A stretch of DNA of 42,482 bases from a virus: IMG/VR virus record IMGVR_UViG_3300011416_000019, positions 1-42,482 of that record. One strand, written 5' to 3'. Positions 22,562 through 30,646 of this stretch are shown here, in pieces; the first letter of the stretch is position 1, and every line of letters begins with the position of its first letter. The translations under genes and the position numbers were made by a program. Under the pieces are notes generated by a model. The model did not search any database and was not told where the DNA came from. It saw only the letters and a program-made list of their open reading frames with translations.

Positions 22562-24649
22562 TTATTTAAGATCTGCTAAATTCTTAGCAATCTTAGGTTC
22601 TGCTACGAGCGAAACGCCTGGTAGAAACACTGTTTTTTCCATGCAGTTTTTAACTACACTTGCCACCTCGGCAGCAATCTCATCTGGAGCTTCGAGTATA
22701 AGCTCGTCATGTACTTGCATAACAATTTTAACTTGTTTCCATAGTTTAGCGTGATCTACCATGTCTTCGATTGTAGCAATTATTGCAATAGCTGCTCTAT
22801 TTATAATAGAAGCGCCTGTAGACTGTATCTTATGGTTCACTGCGAGGTTCAGTAAGTTTCGTACTTCATAAGGTAATTTAGAATGAGCCGTGTTACCGTA
22901 GACTCTTTTTATGTTAAGTGCTTCAGGCATCCTACGAGGTCTACCAAAAAGATTATAAGTTTTTCCAGTAGTCTTTACTTCTTCATGAGTCTTTAGCATG
23001 AAATTAAGAACACTGGGGAAGCGCGTGAAGTAGTTATCTATAACCTCTTGTGCTTCATGAATACTTTTGCCTATAGTGGGTGCGAGTTTAGGCGCTGTAG
23101 TCCCATACGTAGCTGATAGCGCTACGACTTTAGCGATATCTCGTAACTTCTTATATTTTATCCCAAATGCGTCATCAGACCCGTCTTTTTGAGGCGTGCA
23201 GTCGTACTTGTCAAAAACTTCCATTCCAATGGCGGAATAAAAGTCTTCATCGCCGGTGAATGTTTGCAATAAGCGGGCATCTTCGCTGACTGAAGCAAAT
23301 ACTCTTGGTTCTAGTTGAGAGTAATCTGCGCCGATGAATGACTTGCCTGGTCTGGAAACTATGCAGGCTTTAACGCGCTTATCATTTCGTGGTAAGTTCT
23401 GAAAATTAGGCTCTTTGCTGGAATATCGTCCTGAAGTTGTTCCTGCCTGCTTAAATGACGGACGAATAACACCGTACTGTAGGCGCTCTCCAATACCTTC
23501 TACATAAGTATTCAAGATCTTCTTATTCTTAGAATATTCAAGTAACTTTGAAACCCATTTATACTTATCTGCGTACTTCGCTAAAATCTCTTTGCCGCAT
23601 TGCATGTAAGTCCACGGGTCTTTTATAGATGACTTAGGACCTTTATATTTATGTCCTTTACTTGCTATGCATGATTGGATGAACTGTCTCCTAGCTTTAG
23701 GCGTGTACGGTAAGTCTAAACCTAAAGTCTTGCATACTGTACGTCCTTCCTTCGTAAGAGTGCCAAAGTCATTGCCTAATACCATGAATAGGAGCCATGC
23801 TACTTGCTTAGTGGACCCGATATTAAAGCCATTGTTCTTCTTATTTCCTGGATATTCTTTACAAACGTGAGGATAAATTTCCTTATGTATGAACGCTAAT
23901 GCTTCTGAGCACTCGGTCTCTAGTGTTCTCTTTAGGTCTTCTAACTTGTCTTTATCGACTTTTAGCCCGGTAGTGTTTAGATCGTACGTTGGGCCTCTAA
24001 GTAATGGCATCGATTCTTCTTCATAGAAGAATGAATCTAATCCTTGTTCAATAAGCTCTGGTACTAATGTGTAGAATAATTTTAGGGTTAGTAAAGCATC
24101 TTTTGCGCCATACTTTGCTAAGAGATCTGCATCAGCTTTATACAATTCATATTTAGCCTTAGTTAAGAGGCCGGCATTTTTCGTAACACTCTCCTTCATC
24201 TCCGCTTGCTCTTTGCCTGCATCTTCGCCAAATATTGATATGCCCAGATCTTTAAGACCTATGCGCCTATTCTCATCTACGAGATGAGCTAGAATCATCG
24301 TATCCGTATGTACTTTTTTAATCAACTCTACGCCAAAGTTGTTAGCTGTCATAGAACAGTCAAATATAGAGTTATGCATTATCAGTTCTTTGGTTTGTAA
24401 GAACTCTAAGAATTCTCTGGCACCATCTTTTGTTGGTAAAGTTTTTAATGCCTGTGTTTCGGGGTCCCAATATGACAATATTACGTAATAACTGGTCTCT
24501 AAATCAGCGCACACGCTAAATCCTATAATGGTATCTTCTTTAGTTAACCCAGTTGTTTCTGTATCATAAGCAACATACTGCGCATCTTTAAGTGATGATT
24601 GTAGCTGATCTAATTCTTCAAGAGTCCTTATGATCTTAAGTTGTTCCAT
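22562..24649 (-). CDS. DNA polymerase, family A, with 3'-5' exonuclease
   Basis: 695 residues. Exonuclease domain (about 1-200): Exo I VAYDTETTGL, Exo II IMHNSIFDCS, Exo III LLAKYGAKDALLT, so proofreading looks intact. Polymerase domain: TSGRYSSKEPNFQNLPRNDK (template contact), motif A FIGADYSQLEPRVFASVS, motif B RDIAKVVALSATYGTT (O-helix Arg, Lys and Tyr), motif C VMQVHDELILEAP. There is no N-terminal 5' nuclease domain, as in T7 and similar phages. It overlaps the primase-helicase gene by 14 bases and is the replicative polymerase by context. Tyr in the O-helix is compatible with low ribonucleotide/dideoxy discrimination. Confidence 0.95.
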   Translation of the reverse strand: MEQLKIIRTLEELDQLQSSLKDAQYVAYDTETTGLTKEDTIIGFSVCADLETSYYVILSYWDPETQALKTLPTKDGAREFLEFLQTKELIMHNSIFDCSMTANNFGVELIKKVHTDTMILAHLVDENRRIGLKDLGISIFGEDAGKEQAEMKESVTKNAGLLTKAKYELYKADADLLAKYGAKDALLTLKLFYTLVPELIEQGLDSFFYEEESMPLLRGPTYDLNTTGLKVDKDKLEDLKRTLETECSEALAFIHKEIYPHVCKEYPGNKKNNGFNIGSTKQVAWLLFMVLGNDFGTLTKEGRTVCKTLGLDLPYTPKARRQFIQSCIASKGHKYKGPKSSIKDPWTYMQCGKEILAKYADKYKWVSKLLEYSKNKKILNTYVEGIGERLQYGVIRPSFKQAGTTSGRYSSKEPNFQNLPRNDKRVKACIVSRPGKSFIGADYSQLEPRVFASVSEDARLLQTFTGDEDFYSAIGMEVFDKYDCTPQKDGSDDAFGIKYKKLRDIAKVVALSATYGTTAPKLAPTIGKSIHEAQEVIDNYFTRFPSVLNFMLKTHEEVKTTGKTYNLFGRPRRMPEALNIKRVYGNTAHSKLPYEVRNLLNLAVNHKIQSTGASIINRAAIAIIATIEDMVDHAKLWKQVKIVMQVHDELILEAPDEIAAEVASVVKNCMEKTVFLPGVSLVAEPKIAKNLADLK

Positions 24650-26471
24650 TATTAACCCACGTAATTGAGCTGTACTCTACTAGGTCTGTCTTCCTATCTT
24701 TGCCTCTTAAGTTTGTAGCTTTATTGTTCCAAAAAGTAAAGGCTGTTTCTTCCTCTTGTATAAGAGTTCTCAGTCTTTCAGTTTCAGGATCGAAATACAG
24801 TCGATAAATAGCATCTTCTTTTATGTAATCTAAGTTATTCTTCTTATGTCTGATCTTACAGAACTTGAATGCGGTCACCGTGGGGCATCCTTGCTCTTTG
24901 TAGCATCTCTTGAGGGGCTGCCAAATAGTTATTAAATAGTCGCAATAAGACTCAAAAAATACAGTCCCATACGCTGCATCTTTGTCTAATTCAATGTCGC
25001 CGACTCCTGCCTTTTCTCGACTAGATTGAGACTGCATGATCAGCATGGTATTAGTATGATTAGCAAAAGCTTTCATTTCATGGCAAATATCCATTATACC
25101 TTGGTTCTCGCCATCTTTAGTCTTCTTCTTTAAGACGCCAATATGGTCTATTACTACGCAACCTACTTTCTTACCTCTATCCTTTTGAAACTGAAGGATG
25201 TAGTCTTTAATCTCGCTTAGAGATAGGTGACGAAAGGACCCGTCGCTATTATAATTGTCCATGACTTCGACTTTTTCGTGCATCTCTACGGATTCGCCAC
25301 ACATAGTCTTCCACCTATCCGCGATCTCTCTAGCTGGCTGCTCTAGAGAAATGAAGAAGTGTATGTAGTCTGGGTTGTTCTTAACAAAGCCCTCGAACAT
25401 GTTCAAAGCCATGGCAGTTTTACCTACCCCTACTCCTGCTACTAAGCCTATAATTTGGCTTAATCGAAACCCATGTGCTGTAGCATCAAGATAAGAGTGA
25501 CAAGGAAACCTAGTGCCCTTAAGGGTATTAGAGTCGCTTCGACTAAGTATATCTTTAACCGATTGAGATAAAGTTAATACTTCTTTATTATCTTCAGTTT
25601 CAAATTCCCATATCTTATCAGTAATATTTGAAGCGTAGTTAACCCTATGCTGAGGATTTCTACTAATAGCCTTAGCGCTATTTAATAAAACTGAGGTAGC
25701 TTCTTTTCTAGAAAATCCTGCAGCTCGCATAATATGTCCTAAGCGCCAGTCAGAACTACTTCGATCGCTGGTTTTGCCTAACCAAATCTGCTTTGCTTCG
25801 GGACTTTCTTGTATTAAAGTATGAAATTTTTGAGGGATAGTATCATCTAAATTTTGAATTACTTTGTCTATATTATATGTTCTGTCGTAATGCTGTTTAC
25901 AGTACTCCTCGTCTTCAGGCATTAAATGAGGCAATAGCGAGTCTAAGTCTTCAGCAGTATAAGTTTTATCAGAACTATATAACTCGATACAAAGTTTTGG
26001 ATTATTAGGATCTTTTTGATTAACAGATCCCGGTACTCTCATCAGTTGATAAATCTTAGCTACGGCTTCGTCGGTATCAAAATACCGGATTAATCGGCGT
26101 TGAAGCTTCAAGTAAGTCATGGCATCTAAGTCAGACACTTGCCAGTATGCGTGTACGCCGTTTCCGGAGTCCACTATTAGGTTTGGTTCTAACTCTGAAC
26201 TTAAAACAGTTTCAATGAAATGCTCTTTATTTTCATACTTACCTTCTTTTAAGTCCATGTCGATGAAGACATAGTTAAAGGTATTTATATGAGAGCCATC
26301 TACTGTAATTTTTGGATCATAATGCTCTGGAGCATTAGGAAGAAAATAAATATTATAGCCTAATGCATTTAGACGTTTCCATTCTGCTTCAGAATAATTA
26401 CCCTCTTTTACTCTTGGTAGTGAGGGGTTTGATTCAGAAGCCCATGGTGGTAGAATACATCTACAAAGCAT
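24636..26471 (-). CDS. Primase-polymerase (AEP-type) fused to DnaB-like helicase
   Basis: 611 residues. The N-terminal part (about 35-160) has the archaeo-eukaryotic primase / RepB-like pattern: metal-binding VFIDMDL (Asp71, Asp73), SGNGVHAYWQV (His107), and RVPGSVNQKDP (about 145-155). The linker contains WRLGHIMRAAGFSRKEATS. The C-terminal RecA-fold helicase (about 300-580) has Walker A GVGVGKT (346-352), Walker B CVVIDHIG, and the DnaB-type motif LIMQSQSSREKAGVGDIELD. No Cys zinc finger of the T7 gp4 type is present. The ATG at 26471 has AAAGGA at 8 bases. It makes primers and unwinds DNA ahead of the polymerase gene that overlaps it. Confidence 0.88.
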   Translation of the reverse strand: MLCRCILPPWASESNPSLPRVKEGNYSEAEWKRLNALGYNIYFLPNAPEHYDPKITVDGSHINTFNYVFIDMDLKEGKYENKEHFIETVLSSELEPNLIVDSGNGVHAYWQVSDLDAMTYLKLQRRLIRYFDTDEAVAKIYQLMRVPGSVNQKDPNNPKLCIELYSSDKTYTAEDLDSLLPHLMPEDEEYCKQHYDRTYNIDKVIQNLDDTIPQKFHTLIQESPEAKQIWLGKTSDRSSSDWRLGHIMRAAGFSRKEATSVLLNSAKAISRNPQHRVNYASNITDKIWEFETEDNKEVLTLSQSVKDILSRSDSNTLKGTRFPCHSYLDATAHGFRLSQIIGLVAGVGVGKTAMALNMFEGFVKNNPDYIHFFISLEQPAREIADRWKTMCGESVEMHEKVEVMDNYNSDGSFRHLSLSEIKDYILQFQKDRGKKVGCVVIDHIGVLKKKTKDGENQGIMDICHEMKAFANHTNTMLIMQSQSSREKAGVGDIELDKDAAYGTVFFESYCDYLITIWQPLKRCYKEQGCPTVTAFKFCKIRHKKNNLDYIKEDAIYRLYFDPETERLRTLIQEEETAFTFWNNKATNLRGKDRKTDLVEYSSITWVNNGTT

Positions 26472-26586
26472 TAGGCTATCCTTTAATCTTAAAACAGGCC
26501 GTGTGTTTTCATTTAACCCACTTTACAACCCAGGACTTTCGTCTTTCGGTAGGGCACCTGTATTTATTTGTTTTAGCTATTATCTA
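26472..26586 (-). promoter_or_regulatory. Structured leader between SSB-like and primase-helicase genes
   Basis: A 115-base gap, unusual in this packed operon. The minus-strand RNA contains GAC-GAAA-GTC (a GNRA-tetraloop hairpin, 26535-26544). It is enclosed by a possible CAGG/CCTG or CCC/GGG pairing, followed by GTAAAGTGGGTTAA and a 7-codon mini-frame. There is no promoter and no T-tract. It could be an autoregulatory or attenuating leader. AAAGGATAGCCT then serves the helicase start. Confidence 0.35.
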
Positions 26587-27144
26587 TTAAGTCGTTTTGC
26601 GATTACGACCGTTCAACAATGCTTCAACGCGAGCTTTTCGTGCTGCATCAGGAGCAGAGACAGGAGTCTTAGGAGCAACAGATCGTGCTACGACTGGTTC
26701 TTCTTCAACTACTGATTCATTGTTATCGTAAGAATCAGACTCATAAGAAGTGTCTTCATCGTCTGAATCTGTAACTTCGATAGAAGCAGCATTAACTGAC
26801 GAAACATCGATAGTATTTTCTGGATCATGCTCAACCTTGAACAAATAAGCGGGACGGCGGCCTTTCTTAGGCGTACTCATGCCAGTGTACGTTACTCGGC
26901 ACATTTGTCCGACTAGTTCTGATGAAAGAAGTCCATTAAGGTGCGTCTTTCCCCAAACACCTACGTTACCGGTTTCGGTTTGGAAGATGTGAAGTTGTCC
27001 CGGTCCATAGCCAGTGTCTTTAGTAACTTTACTTCCGAGGTAATAACCTTCGACAGAAGTCGGGGCTTTCCCGCCTGTCTGCGTCTTGCCACCGAGTGCG
27101 AAGACGTTGTCTGTTCTCAAGTCTGCTTTAGTTTGAAATGCCAT
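26587..27144 (-). CDS. ssDNA-binding-like protein
   Basis: 185 residues. Residues about 25-110 form an OB-fold-like beta barrel (EGYYLGSKVTKDTGYGPGQL, HIFQTETGNVGVWGKTHLNG, RRPAYLFKVEHDPENT). It continues with an acidic disordered tail (DSDDEDTSYESDSYDNNESV) and ends in a short basic segment. The order OB fold then acidic C-tail is that of phage SSBs, although the extra basic end is unusual. AAAAAAGGAG precedes the ATG. It sits directly before the primase-helicase and polymerase genes. It probably coats single strands and recruits partners. Confidence 0.7.
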   Translation of the reverse strand: MAFQTKADLRTDNVFALGGKTQTGGKAPTSVEGYYLGSKVTKDTGYGPGQLHIFQTETGNVGVWGKTHLNGLLSSELVGQMCRVTYTGMSTPKKGRRPAYLFKVEHDPENTIDVSSVNAASIEVTDSDDEDTSYESDSYDNNESVVEEEPVVARSVAPKTPVSAPDAARKARVEALLNGRNRKTT

Positions 27145-27146
27145 TT

Positions 27147-27476
27147 CTATTTTTCTCCTTTTTTATCTAACTTAAACCTATCATCTAGGTCTTGTCTATT
27201 CTTTTCCATCCAAATAAGAAATAATACGCAACAACCTGCATGCGCTAGGTGAGTAAGTCCAGACTCTGGATCTTTATCCTCACCGTCTTTCCATGCGAGT
27301 AAGTGTCTCATGGCTGCGCCCATAAGTCTACTATAATTAATCCCTTTTCTCCAGTTTTCTGATGAATATTTTTTCGCTCCAAAAGTTAATACTTTTGCTA
27401 TTTCAATTAAGGCATCGGAAGGAAGTAACTCTAAACGAGGTTTATTTTGATCAAATTTAGTCCCCTGTTCATTCAT
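27147..27476 (-). CDS. dATP/dGTP diphosphohydrolase-like protein (DUF5664 / MazG-like)
   Basis: 109 residues from the ATG at 27476, which has GGAG at 6 bases. It has the diagnostic run GTKFDQNKPRLELLPSDALI, EIAKVLTFGAKKYSSENWRK, then MGAAMRHLLAWKDGEDKDPE and SGLTHLAHAGCCVLFLIWME. This matches the phage family annotated as dGTP diphosphohydrolase N-terminal (DUF5664), an all-alpha NTP-pyrophosphohydrolase related to MazG. The Glu and His residues in the last two helices would bind metal. It would shape the dNTP pool by releasing PPi. Related MazZ proteins serve 2-aminoadenine phages, but no PurZ or DatZ is in this window. Confidence 0.85.
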   Translation of the reverse strand: MNEQGTKFDQNKPRLELLPSDALIEIAKVLTFGAKKYSSENWRKGINYSRLMGAAMRHLLAWKDGEDKDPESGLTHLAHAGCCVLFLIWMEKNRQDLDDRFKLDKKGEK

Positions 27477-27477
27477 A

Positions 27478-27693
27478 CTATTCTCCAATTAAGCAATCAT
27501 AACAGTCTTCGCTATCAACTACAACTGCAAGCGACTTACTACGTTTAGAAAAGCGAAGATGCTTACTACATAGGTGCTTGGCATTGATTTTTTTCTTTAT
27601 AATCTTAGTTCTAGTGGCAGAAAACATTAAATAGAACACAACTGAATAACAGGCCAACATAATTCCAAAGATTATATACAATGTTTTATTCAT
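27478..27693 (-). CDS. Small single-pass membrane protein with Cys-rich tail
   Basis: 71 residues. The N-terminus is one membrane helix (TLYIIFGIMLACYSVVFYLM), followed by a strongly basic stretch (TKIIKKKINAKHLCSKHLRF) and a C-terminal DSEDCYDCLIGE. The basic side would be cytoplasmic by the positive-inside rule. ATG overlaps the upstream CYTH gene stop (ATGA). A holin is possible given the nearby transglycosylase, but one membrane segment with a long basic tail is not typical. Confidence 0.55.
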   Translation of the reverse strand: MNKTLYIIFGIMLACYSVVFYLMFSATRTKIIKKKINAKHLCSKHLRFSKRSKSLAVVVDSEDCYDCLIGE

Positions 27694-28256
27694 TTTGGTT
27701 TAAACATCTCAAATAAAGAATCTTTAACTCTAAGTTTAGAGTTAAGTCCAAGGGGTTTACATAGTTTCTCAAACACTATGAGTTGTTTCCAGGCATCGTC
27801 CACAGATCGCCATGGATATGTCTCACTCATTTCAATCTCTATGAATCTGCCTAACTCTTTCATGCTAATATCATAACAAATGTAGTAAACTAGTATATAG
27901 GTATCATACGTATAAATAAAGCAGTTCTTAAATAGAGAAAAACTAGGACTATAGCCAAATTCTTTACACAACGCTTCAATTTGATCTTTTTGAACATTAT
28001 CTTTAAGATCTATATTGTGCTCAGTTCTAATATAGTTGTCTGTGGGTGACTTTTTTCTTTTAAAAGTAAGCTGGTTCATGTCAGGACCTTGTCGGTGCCT
28101 GCAGAATGCGCTGGGGTCTGATTCTAAAGAATAAAAATGATCATATCCAGATGCATTTATAAACTCATTAGGAAGTTTATCTAGACAAAATTCGGTAAAC
28201 TGCGCCATAGGAATCTGATCTGCGCTATACTTAAATTCGATCTCTAATGCCATCAT
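27690..28256 (-). CDS. CYTH-domain triphosphate tunnel metalloenzyme
   Basis: 188 residues. The N-terminal ExExK signature of the CYTH superfamily is EIEFK (Glu5, Glu7, Lys9). Further tunnel residues appear in order: FCRHRQG (two basic residues), NQLTFKRKKSP, NYIRTEHNIDL, and the late acidic strand LGRFIEIEMSET. The family covers ThTPase, class IV adenylate cyclase, tripolyphosphatase and mRNA triphosphatases. All bind a triphosphate with divalent metals inside a beta tunnel. It is encoded between the zincin and the small membrane protein, with ATGA overlaps on both sides. The substrate cannot be told from sequence; simple triphosphatase activity is the most common. Confidence 0.85.
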   Translation of the reverse strand: MMALEIEFKYSADQIPMAQFTEFCLDKLPNEFINASGYDHFYSLESDPSAFCRHRQGPDMNQLTFKRKKSPTDNYIRTEHNIDLKDNVQKDQIEALCKEFGYSPSFSLFKNCFIYTYDTYILVYYICYDISMKELGRFIEIEMSETYPWRSVDDAWKQLIVFEKLCKPLGLNSKLRVKDSLFEMFKPK

Positions 28257-28582
28257 TTGAGTTTATTATATATTCGTTTAGACAACAAAAGCAATTCTTT
28301 TCCGCGTTTGCTCATAAATTCTGCAAAAATCTCTTCAAAATCTTCTTTACTGATGTCGTTTATTGAGCCTAAGCATAGCTCATGCATATATGCATGAACT
28401 AATTCATGCGTTATAGTCTCTTCTGTCACGCCGCTTTCCGATAAGTCTATTAACGCATGGTTAGGGTCTGTAGTACCTACGGACCCTTCGCCATTAGTTA
28501 ATTCATACTGGTCATTTGCAAGAACTCTAATAGTCCACTTTTTATTTAAAATCTTAAAATAATGAATTTTTAGCTCTTCCAT
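28253..28582 (-). CDS. Minimal zinc metallopeptidase-like protein (HExxH)
   Basis: 109 residues. It carries HELVH (59-63) in ETITHELVHAYMHELCLG, with a downstream acidic helix DFEEIFAEFMSKRGKE supplying a possible third ligand (Glu84 or Glu88), the arrangement of gluzincin / IrrE (ImmA)-type domains. The N-terminal half is a beta-meander (WTIRVLANDQYELTNG). It is shorter than most ImmA proteins and has no helix-turn-helix. It overlaps both the transglycosylase and the CYTH gene. It might cleave a host regulator or be a structural remnant; the active-site motif looks intact. Confidence 0.7.
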   Translation of the reverse strand: MEELKIHYFKILNKKWTIRVLANDQYELTNGEGSVGTTDPNHALIDLSESGVTEETITHELVHAYMHELCLGSINDISKEDFEEIFAEFMSKRGKELLLLSKRIYNKLK

Positions 28583-28965
28583 TTTGCAACCACCTTGTCT
28601 ACGTATCGTTGGTTAAGGAATTTACCTGATTTGGAAAACTTAGCGGTGCCCATGTTGTACGCGGATATAGCTTTATACACGTCGCCATTGTAGCGTTTTA
28701 TCTGTTTTTGTAAATACTTAGCGGCATATTTTATATTATATTTAGGATTCATCAGTTGTTCTACTGTTCCTCTAAATCCCATCATTTGAGCCGTGGTTAA
28801 GTGAAGTTGACAAATGCCTAGGCTGTCTTGTCCGCCGTCATCTGCGTGCACAGTGTCTACTCTATGAGTAGACTCTATATAGCATAAGGAGCTGAGTAAA
28901 TTAGACGGTAACTCATACGTAGTGCTAACTGAAGCAAAGAGTGCCATTAGTGCTGTGATACTCAT
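28570..28965 (-). CDS. Lytic transglycosylase (SLT/GH23), probable endolysin
   Basis: 131 residues. The N-terminus is hydrophobic (MSITALMALFASVSTTY) and may act as a signal or signal-arrest peptide. The SLT core has catalytic Glu31 in LCYIESTHR, SLGICQLHLTTAQMMGF (GxxQ motif), YNIKYAAKYLQKQIKRYNGD and AISAYNMGTAKFSKSG. It cuts the glycan MurNAc-GlcNAc bond forming anhydro-muramic ends. It is the only peptidoglycan hydrolase seen in the window, so a lysis role is likely, though an entry-associated role is possible. A 200-base repeat-containing region precedes it. Confidence 0.88.
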   Translation of the reverse strand: MSITALMALFASVSTTYELPSNLLSSLCYIESTHRVDTVHADDGGQDSLGICQLHLTTAQMMGFRGTVEQLMNPKYNIKYAAKYLQKQIKRYNGDVYKAISAYNMGTAKFSKSGKFLNQRYVDKVVAKWKS

Positions 28966-29040
28966 TAATTAATATTATCATAAGCAACATTTGCAGTCAA
29001 TATACCTAAGTGGCCGAAACTATTTACAATTTAGTGCTGT

Positions 29041-29122
29041 AATCAATGGTCCTATTTAACGCTATTATAATAAACTTTTATAATTAATGGTCTTATTTAA
29101 TGCCGTTACAGTGAGTTTCTAT
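29041..29122. repeat. Two tandem 41-bp imperfect repeats upstream of the lysin gene
   Basis: Units 29041-29081 and 29082-29122 share the frame AAT-AATGGTC-TATTTAA-GC and end in TTT/TTC-TAT. They differ at 11 positions, every one a transition (C/T or A/G). They fill part of the 201-base gene-free stretch between the exonuclease and transglycosylase genes. On the minus strand unit 1 contains TATAAT but no matching -35. They are candidate regulator-binding or phage-specific promoter elements. Confidence 0.55.
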
Positions 29123-29166
29123 GACTTTATAAATAGAATATTTTTAAAAGCTTTCGTATTATACAA

Positions 29167-29955
29167 TTACCGAATTGTGCCTTGTTTTAAGGATTTACGT
29201 TTATCTTTAGCTAATAAATTTTCTCTATCTCTTACTTCGGAGCCGCATTTAAGGCAATAATATCTTTGGAACTTGCCTACACTGGTGTAGGAGTGCCCGT
29301 TTCTCTTAAACTGCTTAGACCCACATGTGCAGCGTAAGTCAGTGGACTTATCATATACATTAAAATTAATAGAATTATCCCAAGGGATCAGTTTCTTATA
29401 AAGCTCTTCAAGAGCCAGAACGTCGTACTTATTGTACATCTCCATCTCTTTCCAAGCCTTAATATTACCGGCTAGGCATTCTTTCCACAAATCAAAGCCT
29501 TGGAACTGTTCTGTCTTAAGCTTTTTATACTTAACACACAATTTGTCTGACATGTAGGCTAGCTTGTTACTGGTGAATCCGAAATGTTTCTTAGCGAGCT
29601 GTAATGTGTCTATGTGCTTAAAAGAACTAGGAGGCTTGAAGCCATTTAAGATAAATCGTGCATTCAGCTTCTTCTTATCAAACTGTTTTCCATTTTGCGT
29701 GATCACAATGTCTGCGTCATTCAGAAGATTCCAGATTCCTTTAAGAATCTTTGAGTCATCCTCAATGTTTTTTGCATTGCGCTGGTCCATGTACATGACT
29801 TCTTTAGAGTCAAGCCACTTTGCACTCCAGGATAGTAAGTGCCAGTCAGATTTAACTTGATTCAAAGCAACGTTATTCTCCCAAAGTCCCCATACGTAAG
29901 CGATTATAGGGGCTGTTTCAACATCGAATAAAAGTATTTTTAATTTGTTACTCAT
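29167..29955 (-). CDS. DEDD-family 3'-5' exonuclease with zinc ribbon
   Basis: 262 residues. RNase H-like exonuclease motifs: Exo I LLFDVETAPI (Asp11, Glu13), Exo II DIVITQNGKQFDKKKLNARF, and Exo III MYNKYDVLALEELYKKL. The C-terminal 55 residues form a zinc ribbon (LRCTCGSKQ, YYCLKCGSEVRD) and a basic end (LLAKDKRKSLKQG). This is a common freestanding phage exonuclease resembling the YprB-type. It lies downstream of the SbcCD, RecA and HNH genes in the recombination operon, so it may resect or proofread recombination intermediates. Polarity is inferred from the family. Confidence 0.85.
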   Translation of the reverse strand: MSNKLKILLFDVETAPIIAYVWGLWENNVALNQVKSDWHLLSWSAKWLDSKEVMYMDQRNAKNIEDDSKILKGIWNLLNDADIVITQNGKQFDKKKLNARFILNGFKPPSSFKHIDTLQLAKKHFGFTSNKLAYMSDKLCVKYKKLKTEQFQGFDLWKECLAGNIKAWKEMEMYNKYDVLALEELYKKLIPWDNSINFNVYDKSTDLRCTCGSKQFKRNGHSYTSVGKFQRYYCLKCGSEVRDRENLLAKDKRKSLKQGTIR

Positions 29956-29988
29956 TATCCCTCTTACTGTGTTTTTTAGTAACGGGAA

Positions 29989-30270
29989 CTATGAAGTTGT
30001 TGGAACCACTTCCGCAGGCGCCTCATCTAAAGTCTTCATGTTCTCGAGACTCTTGCGCACTACTAGGTCTTGTACGTCTTTGGACCTGTTATTAATCTCA
30101 GTCAAAGTATCTGAAACGTTCTTTTCCACAATTTGGAATCGTGCTCCAAACTCTGCAGCTAGTTGCTTATAAACAGCGCTGATTAATTCTTGGGTAAGCA
30201 GGTCAGGAAGAATTTCCTTAGTAATCTGCCTAAGTTGTCCTCTAACCTGCTTAATCGTTTTTTCTGACAT
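29989..30270 (-). CDS. Small coiled-coil protein of the recombination operon
   Basis: 93 residues from the ATG at 30270, which has GAAGGAG 7 bases upstream; the open frame extends into the HNH gene but lacks a site there. It is helical and charged (KTIKQVRGQLRQITKEILPD, LLTQELISAVYKQLAAEFGA, VEKNVSDTLTEINNRSKDVQ) with heptad spacing, so it probably oligomerises. The Pro/Thr-rich tail is disordered. It overlaps the HNH gene by 20 bases. No family recognised. Confidence 0.6.
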   Translation of the reverse strand: MSEKTIKQVRGQLRQITKEILPDLLTQELISAVYKQLAAEFGARFQIVEKNVSDTLTEINNRSKDVQDLVVRKSLENMKTLDEAPAEVVPTTS

Positions 30271-30646
30271 CTCGTTGCTCCTTCTTAAACTTTGTACGTT
30301 CTTTTCGCTCTTGTTTGGTCTTTTCATCGTGACATACCTTACATAAAATTTGCAAGTAAATTCGTGGGCACCAGATGCGGTTTATCAGTTCGTCCCATGA
30401 CATGACTTCTAGCGACTTGTCTACTGGCACTACTGGATAGACGTGGTCTACTGCTGCTTTATACTGCGGCGTAGGGTTCTTACAGCCTTCACATATTACC
30501 CACTTTTTGACTCTAGGGCGATTAGGATCTAAATGTTCAATCTTTCCTGAATCTATAACAACTCGTCTTAAATCTGAACGAGAAAATACGCGGCGTATAG
30601 CACCCTTAAGCAGTCCGCGTTCTTTCTTAGAGATAAGACTGTTCAT
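30251..30646 (-). CDS. HNH nuclease-like protein
   Basis: 131 residues. Core: WVICEGCKNPTPQYKAAVDH, then VYPVVPVDKSLEVMSWDELI and LQILCKVCHDEKTKQERKER. The CxxC...DH...CxxCH pattern is the HNH finger with zinc-binding knuckles. It differs from restriction-type HNH proteins by the insert VDKSLEVMSWDELINRIWCP, which is shared by a family found in phage replication operons. The ATG overlaps the SbcC-like stop by 4 bases. The C-terminus is very basic. It is probably a resident nuclease rather than a homing invader, since it is in operon order and strand. Confidence 0.8.
   Translation of the reverse strand: MNSLISKKERGLLKGAIRRVFSRSDLRRVVIDSGKIEHLDPNRPRVKKWVICEGCKNPTPQYKAAVDHVYPVVPVDKSLEVMSWDELINRIWCPRIYLQILCKVCHDEKTKQERKERTKFKKEQRDVRKND

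Noticed and set aside
27147-27476. 2-aminoadenine (Z) genome system based on the MazZ-like gene
   Set aside because: Only the DUF5664/MazG-like protein is present. No PurZ (succinyl-transferring) or DatZ (HD-type dATPase) gene is visible in the window, and DUF5664 genes are common in ordinary phages.
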